Positions 46,355 through 54,457 of a DNA stretch of 64,000 nt are shown here, piece by piece. Where the stretch lies: assembly GCA_023428905.1 (NCBI GenBank), contig JAEYWP010000004.1:558001-622000 (forward strand), in the 5' to 3' direction. This DNA comes from Verrucomicrobiota bacterium. Its GTDB lineage: Bacteria > Verrucomicrobiota > Verrucomicrobiia > Opitutales > Opitutaceae. Below the pieces are notes generated by a model that was not told where the DNA came from, made no database searches, and was given only the letters and a program-made list of their open reading frames with translations. Made by a program: the position numbers and the translations under genes. Within the stretch, counting starts at the first letter, position 1, and each line of letters opens with the position of its first letter.

Positions 46355-46591
46355 ATGGCCAACAAAGCAGACAAGTGGGAAAGCAACGTTCCCGGTAAGT
46401 TTTATGTAGATCAGCAGTGCATTGACTGCGATCTCTGCCGCGAGACCGCGCCTTCGTTCTTCACCCGCAACGACGAGGGTGGTTATTCCTTCGTCCACAA
46501 GCAGCCCACGACTGAAGAAGATGTGGCCCAGTGCATGGAAGCCCTGGAGGGCTGCCCCGTTGAAGCCATTGGCAACGACGGCGACGAATAA
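46355..46591 (+). CDS. 4Fe-4S ferredoxin, monocluster
   Basis: This is a 78-residue acidic electron carrier. Three ligands fall in C22-x2-C25-x2-C28 (DQQCIDCDLC) and the fourth is Cys67 in GCPVEA. Only one cluster can form, as in Thermotoga-type and sulfate-reducer ferredoxins. A spare Cys60 lies nearby and could pair as a disulfide or replace a ligand. The gene stands alone, with TTGACA upstream and a strong terminator directly after it. The electron partner is unknown. Confidence 0.92.
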   Translation: MANKADKWESNVPGKFYVDQQCIDCDLCRETAPSFFTRNDEGGYSFVHKQPTTEEDVAQCMEALEGCPVEAIGNDGDE

Positions 46592-46616
46592 GCTCATTTG
46601 CCGGCCATTTCCCTCA

Positions 46617-46639
46617 CCCCTCCCCGGAGGGGTTTTTTT
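46617..46639 (+). terminator. Rho-independent terminator of the ferredoxin gene
   Basis: CCCCTC and GAGGGG pair around a tight CCCG loop and are followed by seven T. It lies 26 bases after the ferredoxin stop codon. Confidence 0.8.
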
Positions 46640-46697
46640 GTGCCCGCAGGGAGGGCCGATGAACGTGCCAGCAAAAGGACGCGTTATGGATCCTCGC

Positions 46698-46726
46698 TTG
46701 TTAAGTGATCACTGCCTTGGTTGATA
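46698..46726 (+). promoter_or_regulatory. Candidate promoter of the second TonB receptor with palindrome
   Basis: TTGTTA (46698-46703) and TTGATA (46721-46726) are separated by 17 bases. The spacer contains AGTGATCACT (46704-46713), a perfect 10-base palindrome placed where a repressor would block RNA polymerase. The receptor ATG follows 51 bases later. Confidence 0.45.
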
Positions 46727-46776
46727 ACAAAGGCTTGTTTTTCGACCCGGCGGCCGCACGGTGGTGCCCCTTCCTC

Positions 46777-48639
46777 ATGCAGCTGCGTCGCTTATCTCTC
46801 CTGCCGCTCGCCCTCTCCGTCACCGCTTTTGCCGAAGAAGCGACCTGGGTCGATCTCCCCGAGGTCACGGTCCTCTCGCCACGTGTGGCGATCCAGGAAC
46901 CCGTTGGTACCTTTGCCATGCCGGTTTCGGCCTTGCGCTTCGAACCACTGGTCGATGTGCAGGGGCGCAACCTGGCGGAAGGGCAGGCCGACATCGCGAT
47001 CCGCGGCGGCATTTTTGAGAACAGCGGGTTTCGGCTGGGGGCGGTATCCCTGTACGATCCGCAAACGGGACACTATTTTGCGGAGATCCCCGTTTCCCCG
47101 GCCATGCTGACCGCCCCTGCGGTGCTCACCGGCGCGGACAACGCCCTCCACGGTTGGAACGCGAATGCGGGCACCATCGCCTACCGCTGGCGCCCGATCC
47201 AGACCACCGGGGTGCTCAGTCTCAGTGCCGGCACGCATGCGACCCGGCGGGGTGAGTTTTATCAGGGCTTCGCGAGCGAGGCCCCTTTCCTCAGCGGACG
47301 CCTCGCTGCGGACGTCTCCGTGGGCTACTCCCGCTCCGACGGTTCCCGGCCCTGGGGCGAGAGCGAGTTCTCACGCGCCAATGTGCGGCTGCAGCTTCAG
47401 CAGGCTCGTGCCCAGAGCGACCTTTTCTTCGGCGTCCAGGACAAGGCGTTCGGGTGGCCGAACCTCTACACGCCCTTCGCCAATGTCTACGAAACCGAGG
47501 ACCTGCGTACCACGCTTCTCGCCTTCAACCATCACGTCGACCTCGGGGGGGACGACCACGTCGAAATCGGCGCCTACCACCGCTACAACAACGACCACTA
47601 TGTCTTCAACCGCGCCGACCCGGGCGCGTTCAACCCGGCTTTTGCCACCGGGCCCGCTTTCCACCGCACCTGGGTCTATGGCGCCGGTATCGAGGCAGTG
47701 GTGACAGGTGCGGGCGCGCGCTGGAACCTGACCGGCACCTTCGTCGACGACGAGGTGGACTCCACCAGCCTGCTCTTCGGGCGTTATCGCACGCGGCAGC
47801 ATGTGAAGGTGGCGGTGGTGCCGGAATGGGAGCGCCCGCTGGAAGGCAACCGCAACCTCCTGGTGCGGGCCGGCGCCTCTTATGACGACACCAACCGCGA
47901 CGGCTCCGCCGTTTCGCCGGTGGTTGAGGTCTCGCTCCTGTCGCCGACGGCGGCGAGCGGGCTGCAGCGGGTCTATGCCTCCTACGCGAAGACCACCCAG
48001 ACCGCGACCTACACCGCGCTGAATTCCAACCCGGGCCGCGGGCTTTTCCGAGGCAACCCCGACGCCGCCCGCCAGCGTGCGCAGACGATTGAGGCGGGGG
48101 TGCAGGGTGGCAGAGGACCGTGGTCGACCGCGGCGGCGGTGTTTTTCCGCCGCGACGAACGTCTGGTCGACTGGACCTACTCGGCGTCGGCCACAAATGC
48201 GCGTGCGGCCAGTCCGGTCGACATCGACACCCTCGGACTGGAGTGGGTCGCGCGGTACCAGTCGCGGGTGTTTGACCTAATCCTTGGATACACCGCGCTG
48301 CGCAAGGACGCCGACTACGGCTCGGCTGCGGTCGACGCCTCCTTCTACGCCCTGAATTTTCCGGAGCATCGCGCCACCCTCGCCGCCACCGCGCGGCTCG
48401 GCGCCGGGTGGGAAGTGCGCCTCGACAATGAATATCGCATCCAGGAGCCGAATACGCTGCGGCGGTCGACCCGGCGCCCATTGATCAGCTCCGCCGGCGT
48501 CTACCACACCGTGCGTGCGGTGCCGGGGCTCCGCCTTTCCCTCGAGGTGGAGAACCTTTGGAACAGCGGTTTTGAGGAGGTGCCGGCCGTCCCCGCCGCG
48601 CGCCGCCAGGTGTCCGTGGGCGTCCTTTACCAGTGGTAG
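46777..48639 (+). CDS. TonB-dependent outer-membrane receptor (BtuB-like plug)
   Basis: This 620-residue receptor has a signal peptide (about 1-19), then a short N-terminal segment (VDLPEVTVLSPR) and a plug with ADIAIRGGIFENSGF and DPQTGHYFAEIPV; the last motif is found in BtuB-like receptors of Bacteroidota and relatives. The barrel ends in GVLYQW, a terminal aromatic residue for barrel assembly. The substrate may be a cobalamin-like or metal chelate compound, but no cobalamin riboswitch is seen upstream. The candidate promoter at 46698 has a palindrome in its spacer. It is monocistronic. Confidence 0.87.
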   Translation: MQLRRLSLLPLALSVTAFAEEATWVDLPEVTVLSPRVAIQEPVGTFAMPVSALRFEPLVDVQGRNLAEGQADIAIRGGIFENSGFRLGAVSLYDPQTGHYFAEIPVSPAMLTAPAVLTGADNALHGWNANAGTIAYRWRPIQTTGVLSLSAGTHATRRGEFYQGFASEAPFLSGRLAADVSVGYSRSDGSRPWGESEFSRANVRLQLQQARAQSDLFFGVQDKAFGWPNLYTPFANVYETEDLRTTLLAFNHHVDLGGDDHVEIGAYHRYNNDHYVFNRADPGAFNPAFATGPAFHRTWVYGAGIEAVVTGAGARWNLTGTFVDDEVDSTSLLFGRYRTRQHVKVAVVPEWERPLEGNRNLLVRAGASYDDTNRDGSAVSPVVEVSLLSPTAASGLQRVYASYAKTTQTATYTALNSNPGRGLFRGNPDAARQRAQTIEAGVQGGRGPWSTAAAVFFRRDERLVDWTYSASATNARAASPVDIDTLGLEWVARYQSRVFDLILGYTALRKDADYGSAAVDASFYALNFPEHRATLAATARLGAGWEVRLDNEYRIQEPNTLRRSTRRPLISSAGVYHTVRAVPGLRLSLEVENLWNSGFEEVPAVPAARRQVSVGVLYQW

Positions 48640-48700
48640 TCCGTACCCCGCCGGCTCTCCGTTTGACAATGCGGGCGGAAACCCGGTCATTCCCGCCTGC

Positions 48701-50770
48701 ATGCCCGAAAACCCGTTCCTGGACCCGTCGTTCGAGATCCGCTGGTCACAGCTCACGCCCGAGCTGATACCGTCCGCGATTGAAAGCGCCCTGGGACGGG
48801 CCCGCGTCGCAGTGGAGGCGATCGCGGCGCAGGACGTCGCCGGCGTCACCTTCGACAGCACCTTCCTTGCGCTGGAGAGAGCGACCGAGGAGCTGAACCT
48901 GGCGTGGGGCAAGGTTACCCACCTGCAGTCGGTGATGGATTCCGCACCGCTGCGCGACGCGCACAACGCGCTCCTCCCCGCGGTATCGGAGTTTTTTGCG
49001 TCGATCCCCCTCAACCCGGGGCTGTGGCAGCGGTTGAAAGCTTTCGCCGATTCGGACGCCGCCCGGGGTCTGACCGGCGTTCCCCGCCGCTTCCTGGAGG
49101 AAACGCTGGCAGATTTTCGCCAGCAGGGCGCCGACCTGCCGCAGCCACAGCGTGAGCGATTGGAGGCGTTGCAGAGCGAGCTCGCACAGGTGACGCAGAA
49201 ATATTCGGAGAACGTCCTCGACGCGACGAATGCATGGCAACGTGTGGTGCACGATGAGCGGCGTCTCGCGGGTTTGCCCGAACACGCCCTCGCCGCAGCC
49301 CGGCGAAGTGCGGAGGCAAAGGGATTGGGGTCGGCCGAAACACCCGCCTGGCGTTTCACTCTCCACGGCCCCTCCCTGGAGCCGTTCATGACTTACCTGG
49401 AGGACGAAGCCCTCCGGCGCGAGATGTGGGAGGCCTCCGCCGCAGTGGGTTCCTCCGCCCCGCACGACAACACCCCGCTGGTGCCACGCATCCTCGCCCT
49501 GAGGGCGGAGAAGGCGGCGATTCTGGGCAAGCGTCATTTTGCCGATCTCACCCTCGAGCGGCGGATGGCGAAGTCGGGAGCCACCGCGCTCGCCTTCCTG
49601 GAGGATCTGGAGCGGCGGACGAAGGCGGGTTTTGCGGCGGAATGCCGCGAGCTCGAGGCCTTCAAGGCGGAACAGACCGGAGGCCAGGTGGGCCGTCTTG
49701 CGCCCTGGGAAGTCGCCTTCTGGTCGGAGCGTCTGCGCCGTGCGCGGTACGCCCTGGACGAGGAACAGCTCCGCCCCTATTTTCCGATCGACCGCGTGCT
49801 CGCCGGCCTTTTCGAGATCTGCCGCCGCGTATTCGGGTTACGGATCGTGGAGCGCCCCGCCGGGTCGGTCGAGGTGTGGCACGCCGAGGTGAGCTATTAT
49901 GATCTTTTCGATCGCCGCGACCGACACCTGGGGGGCTTTTATGCGGACTGGTACCCCCGCGAATCCAAGCGGGGTGGGGCCTGGATGAACTACCTGATCA
50001 CCGGCGGCCCGGTTGCCGGTGGAAAACGCGCCCCGCACCTGGGCCTGATCTGCGGAAACCTCACGCCTCCGGCCGAGGGTCACCCCGCGCTCCTGACCCA
50101 CCATGAGGTGGAGACCATTTTCCACGAGTTCGGCCACCTCCTGCACCACCTGCTCGGCGAGGTGGAGATCAAGTCCCTCAATGGCGTGAATGTTGCCTGG
50201 GACTTCGTCGAGCTTCCCTCGCAGCTAATGGAAAACTGGTGCTGGGAAAGGGAGAGCCTCGATCTGATCGCGGCCCACCACCTGACCGGCGAGCGGCTTC
50301 CCGATGTCCTCTTCAACCGGATGGTGGCGGCGAAGAACTTCCGCTCCGCCTGTGCGATGATGCGGCAGGTGGCGTTTGCCCGGATGGATCTGCTCCTGCA
50401 CGTGCAGGCCGGCACGTTTGCCCAGCTCCCGGATGTCGAACCAGCGGCGCGTGCGTTGATCGCGGACTGCCTGATTCCGACCCACCCGCCCGCGCCCACC
50501 ATCCTCAAACGGTTTGGCCACGTATTTTCCGACCCGGTGGGGTACGCCGCCGGGTATTATTCCTACAAATGGGCGGAGGTGCTGGATGCCGATGCCTTCA
50601 CCCGATTCCTCTCCGAGGGCCTTTTCAGCGAAAAGGTGGGCAGCGACTTTGTGGAGCACATCCTCAGCCGCGGGAACTCGGTCGACCCGGCGGAACTGTA
50701 TCGCGCTTTCATGGGTCGGGACCCAGACCTCGGCGCCCTTCTCCGTCGCAGCGGACTTTCGGCAGCCTGA
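48701..50770 (+). CDS. M3-family oligopeptidase (oligopeptidase A type)
   Basis: This is a 689-residue cytoplasmic zinc metallopeptidase. The M3 signature HEFGH appears in TIFHEFGHLLHH, with a downstream Glu in WDFVELPSQLMENW as the third zinc ligand. Overall layout from NPFLDP at the start to the EHIL end matches E. coli PrlC/OpdA, which cleaves short peptides, including signal-peptide fragments. ATG 48701 is used; the frame is open further upstream but runs antisense-like through the receptor gene. It precedes the TamB-like gene by 39 bases. Confidence 0.92.
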   Translation: MPENPFLDPSFEIRWSQLTPELIPSAIESALGRARVAVEAIAAQDVAGVTFDSTFLALERATEELNLAWGKVTHLQSVMDSAPLRDAHNALLPAVSEFFASIPLNPGLWQRLKAFADSDAARGLTGVPRRFLEETLADFRQQGADLPQPQRERLEALQSELAQVTQKYSENVLDATNAWQRVVHDERRLAGLPEHALAAARRSAEAKGLGSAETPAWRFTLHGPSLEPFMTYLEDEALRREMWEASAAVGSSAPHDNTPLVPRILALRAEKAAILGKRHFADLTLERRMAKSGATALAFLEDLERRTKAGFAAECRELEAFKAEQTGGQVGRLAPWEVAFWSERLRRARYALDEEQLRPYFPIDRVLAGLFEICRRVFGLRIVERPAGSVEVWHAEVSYYDLFDRRDRHLGGFYADWYPRESKRGGAWMNYLITGGPVAGGKRAPHLGLICGNLTPPAEGHPALLTHHEVETIFHEFGHLLHHLLGEVEIKSLNGVNVAWDFVELPSQLMENWCWERESLDLIAAHHLTGERLPDVLFNRMVAAKNFRSACAMMRQVAFARMDLLLHVQAGTFAQLPDVEPAARALIADCLIPTHPPAPTILKRFGHVFSDPVGYAAGYYSYKWAEVLDADAFTRFLSEGLFSEKVGSDFVEHILSRGNSVDPAELYRAFMGRDPDLGALLRRSGLSAA

Positions 50771-50809
50771 CCCGCCCGACGTCTGTCGCAGCGGCTGCCG
50801 GGTTCGTCC

Positions 50810-53800
50810 ATGCGCCGCCTCTTTCTCGTCCTCGCCTGCCTTGCCCTCGCCGCAGGGCTCCTGCTCGCCGCGCTGCCACTCTGGCTGGGTGGCGTGCTTC
50901 GCCGGGCGGGCCCGTGCGCCGGGCTGACCTTTGATGCGTATTCGACGCGCGGCTACGGACGCTTCGTCCTGACCGGGCTGGAGGTGCGTCAGCCCGGGGT
51001 CGAAGTGCGGGTCGACATCGTCGAGGTGGACAGCCCGCTGGTGCACCTCCTGCGTCTGCTCGTCGGCCGGCCCCGCGAGGTCGTGGCCGGACGCTGGTCG
51101 GTCGTGTTCGTTCCCTCTCCGCCGCGGACCGGCCCGCGTCCACCCGTTGGCTGGATTCCGTTGCGACGCCAGCTCCTGCAGGTGGCGGATGGGCTCTCTA
51201 CCTGGATGCCCAGGGCACGCGCCGGCGCCGGTGCGCTGCAGGCCCCGGGCCTGGAACTCACGCTCGCCGGTGCGCAGTGGGAGGGTGGCACCCTGGCGGC
51301 GAAGGATTTCGGCTGGCGGGAAGAGCGCTTTGACGTCGAGTGCCAGTTTGACGGCGACGTGATCCGGGCCCGGACGAACGCGCGGCGATATCCCCTGACC
51401 GGACGGGTGGAAAGCCGGGACACCGCCGTGACCGGGGAGTTGGTGTTTGCGGGACAGAAGGCTCCGCTCGAGGCCACCTTTGCGCCCGCCGGTTGGTTGC
51501 CGCAACGTGCCACCCTCCGCGCGGAATCCTGGACCGTTGCCGGTTCGGAACTGGCCCTGCCGCGGTATCGCACCGTCACCGGCACCGCGACCCTCACCTG
51601 GGCGGACGCGCAGTTCAGACTGGAGACGGACGTGCGGGGTGAATCGGACGAGGGTGGGGCGCCGCCGCTCGAGGTTTCCGCTTCTGCCCGGGGAGGGGGC
51701 GAAACCGTGACGGTGGAGCGATTCACCCTCCTGGCCCCGGGCGCGCTAGCCACGCTTTCTGACCCGGTGGACGTGAACCTTCGCACTCGCGTGCTCGCTG
51801 AGGCGGCCGCACTGTCGGTGGACGTCGACCTCGCCGCGCTTCCCTGGGGAACGCAGGAAGGCCGTTTTTCGTGCCTTGTCCGGCTTGAACCGCGCAGCAC
51901 GGGTTGGCCCAGCGTGCATTTCCAGGCAGAGGGGCGCGACCTGCGTTACCTGGACCGGGCGCGGCTAGACCGGGCGCAACTGTCGGGGCGCCTCGACTGG
52001 CCGAAGCTGCGGCTCGAAACGGCTGAGGTATTTGCCGGCGAGGATGGACGGGTGTCGGTAACCGGGAGCGTCGATTTTTTGACCCGCGAAGTCGCTGACG
52101 TCCGTGCCGAGGGCAATCTGCCTTTCGAGGTCCTGTCGTCCTTCGTACCAAAGGATCTCTGGTTCGCCCACGCCACCTTCGCAGTCAATGTGGCCGGAAT
52201 CTGGACGGCGGTTCACCATGAAGGAACCCTGCTGGTGGACGAACTCGAGCGCCCCGGGCTGCGTCCGGCGGAGTTGCGGCTCTGGTGGCGGGGGGAGGGC
52301 ACCCGGTTTCCGGAGGTCGAAGCTGGTATCCGCGCGGCGGACACAGAGGTCGTTGCTGCCGGAGCGGTCGAGGCGTCGGGTGCGGAGGTGCGCCGGCTGG
52401 TCTGGCGCCATGGGGGTGAGGACCGCCTGGCGCTGGAGCGCGCGGCCCGCCTGCAATGGGCGGACGGGACATTGCGCGTCGACGCCTTTGACCTGGTGGG
52501 GAAAGCCGGCGAGTTGCGTGCGTCCGGGAGCTGGGGCCCGCGCGGCGAACTGCGTTTTTTCGCGCGCGGGATCTCCGCGGAGTGGTGGCGCAACTTTGTG
52601 CCCCGGACGCCGTTTGAATGGTCGATCGAAGCACTCTCGCTCACGGCCGACTGGGACGAGGGCCCTGTCCGCCTGAAAACGGCGGGCAGGCTTTTCCTCG
52701 ACCTGACCGCGGAGGAGCGGATCACGGTGGACCTGGCCGCCGCGGCGGACGGAAGCACCCTCGCGCTCGAGCATCTGCGCGCGTCGGAGTCGGGGAAGGA
52801 GTTCGCCTACCTCACCGGCGAATTGCCTTTCGCTGTGCGGGTGGCCCCGCGCCTCGCAGTGGAGTTTGCCCGCAGTTCGGCCCTGAAAGCGGAGGGTTTT
52901 GTCCGACCGGAGTCGCGGTGGTGGTCCGAGCTCGGCGCGCGCACCGGCCTCCACCTGCACCAGCCCCGCCTCAGCCTCACCCTGGGCGGCTCCTGGGATG
53001 CGCCGGTGGGGGATGTGCGGCTTCAGGTCTCGAAGGTGGAGATGGACGCGCGGCTCAAGCCCGAGAAGTGGCCGCCGCTGGAGGCGATCGAGGGAACACT
53101 TCGGGCCACTCCCCAGGCCCTCGAACTGTCGTCACTCTCGGCCCGCGTGGCCGGGCAACCCCTTGCGGTCTCCGGGCGGTTGGACCTCACCTCGGAGGTG
53201 CGCACGCAGCTGCGGAACGAACCGCTGCAGGCGCTGAAGGACCATCTCGAGGTGGGAGTGACCGCGCGCGACGTCGAACTGGCCAGCCTCGCTCCCTTTG
53301 TTTCCGGCGTATTGACTCCGCAAGGACGCCTCGACGCCGACCTGCGCGCCTCCAGTCGCGGCCCCTGGAGCGGGTACCTGCGGGTGAGCGGCGCCGCCAC
53401 CCGGCCCTTGCCGGGCGCGGGCCCCTTGCGCGATATCGAGGCGGACCTGAGATTTGAAGGACGTCGCGCGGAGATTGCGCGATTGGAGTTGGGCTTCGGG
53501 GGCCAGCCGGTCCGGGCGAGCGGCTCGATCGAGCTGCCGGTGGACGGGGCCCCCATCCCGGATATCGTTGTGCGCGGAAAGAACCTCCCCTTTGTCCGCC
53601 AGGCGGGTTTTCTCCTCCGGGGCGACGTCGACCTGAAGCTCGGCCCCGGCCAGACCCCGGGCGTTCCAGAGGTGCGCGGCAAGCTTGCCTTGCGCGACGG
53701 ACTCTTTCTTTCCGACGTGCGCGCCTTCATCCCCACGGGCGGGAGCGGACCGGAGCGCCGGCCGCCCTATTTTGCGGTCCAGGCAGCGCCGTTCGACCGC

Positions 53801-54457
53801 TGGCGGCTCGATGTCAGTGTGGAGGGGGAACGTTTCCTTCGCGCCCGGACCGCGCTGTTCAACGGCGTGGCCTCGATGCGCTTTCACCTCGGCGGGACCC
53901 TCGGGTCCCCCCGTGCGCTCGGGCTTGTGCGCATTGACGAAGGCCAGGTGTTGTTTCCCTTTGCCCGCTTCAACCTGCAGGACGCCAGCGTGCGGCTGAC
54001 AGAGGAAAATCCGTACGACCCGCAGCTGGGGGTGTTTGGGACGTCACGGCGTTATGGGTACGACCTGCGGCTGGAGCTGACCGGCCCAGCGTCCAGCCCG
54101 AACCTGCAGTTTTCCTCGAGTCCGCCGCTGAACTCCGAGCAGGTCTTGCTCCTGGTGATGGCTGGCCAGACCCCGCGCAATGAGGTGAGCTACAGCACGA
54201 GCCAGCGCTTCACCCGGCTCGGGACCTTCTTCGGCCAGAGCCTGCTTAGCAGCCTTGGCGGGGCGGGCGGGGAAGAGCGCCTGACGTTATCCAGCGGCGA
54301 GCGCATCTCCCGCCAGGGGCGTGAAACCTACCGGGTCGAGTACGAGGTGGACGACCGCTGGTCGCTGGTCGGTGAATACGACGAGTTTGATGAATACAAC
54401 GCCGGGCTCCGCTTCCAGGTGGTGCCGCGCAGCGACAAGCCGGAGGAGGACAAATGA
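50810..54457 (+). CDS. TamB-like translocation and assembly module protein
   Basis: This 1215-residue protein is anchored by one N-terminal helix (about 4-24). A very long run of beta-strands (about 35-1000) follows in the pattern of the beta-taco/AsmA-like fold of TamB, a hydrophobic groove that spans the periplasm. The C-terminal TamB (DUF490) domain (about 990-1215) includes LFPFARFNLQDASVRLTEEN and FSSSPPLNSEQVLLLVMAGQ. These proteins move lipids or barrel proteins to the outer membrane. The gene is coupled to a TamA/BamA-like gene by a 4-base overlap. Confidence 0.9.
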   Translation: MRRLFLVLACLALAAGLLLAALPLWLGGVLRRAGPCAGLTFDAYSTRGYGRFVLTGLEVRQPGVEVRVDIVEVDSPLVHLLRLLVGRPREVVAGRWSVVFVPSPPRTGPRPPVGWIPLRRQLLQVADGLSTWMPRARAGAGALQAPGLELTLAGAQWEGGTLAAKDFGWREERFDVECQFDGDVIRARTNARRYPLTGRVESRDTAVTGELVFAGQKAPLEATFAPAGWLPQRATLRAESWTVAGSELALPRYRTVTGTATLTWADAQFRLETDVRGESDEGGAPPLEVSASARGGGETVTVERFTLLAPGALATLSDPVDVNLRTRVLAEAAALSVDVDLAALPWGTQEGRFSCLVRLEPRSTGWPSVHFQAEGRDLRYLDRARLDRAQLSGRLDWPKLRLETAEVFAGEDGRVSVTGSVDFLTREVADVRAEGNLPFEVLSSFVPKDLWFAHATFAVNVAGIWTAVHHEGTLLVDELERPGLRPAELRLWWRGEGTRFPEVEAGIRAADTEVVAAGAVEASGAEVRRLVWRHGGEDRLALERAARLQWADGTLRVDAFDLVGKAGELRASGSWGPRGELRFFARGISAEWWRNFVPRTPFEWSIEALSLTADWDEGPVRLKTAGRLFLDLTAEERITVDLAAAADGSTLALEHLRASESGKEFAYLTGELPFAVRVAPRLAVEFARSSALKAEGFVRPESRWWSELGARTGLHLHQPRLSLTLGGSWDAPVGDVRLQVSKVEMDARLKPEKWPPLEAIEGTLRATPQALELSSLSARVAGQPLAVSGRLDLTSEVRTQLRNEPLQALKDHLEVGVTARDVELASLAPFVSGVLTPQGRLDADLRASSRGPWSGYLRVSGAATRPLPGAGPLRDIEADLRFEGRRAEIARLELGFGGQPVRASGSIELPVDGAPIPDIVVRGKNLPFVRQAGFLLRGDVDLKLGPGQTPGVPEVRGKLALRDGLFLSDVRAFIPTGGSGPERRPPYFAVQAAPFDRWRLDVSVEGERFLRARTALFNGVASMRFHLGGTLGSPRALGLVRIDEGQVLFPFARFNLQDASVRLTEENPYDPQLGVFGTSRRYGYDLRLELTGPASSPNLQFSSSPPLNSEQVLLLVMAGQTPRNEVSYSTSQRFTRLGTFFGQSLLSSLGGAGGEERLTLSSGERISRQGRETYRVEYEVDDRWSLVGEYDEFDEYNAGLRFQVVPRSDKPEEDK

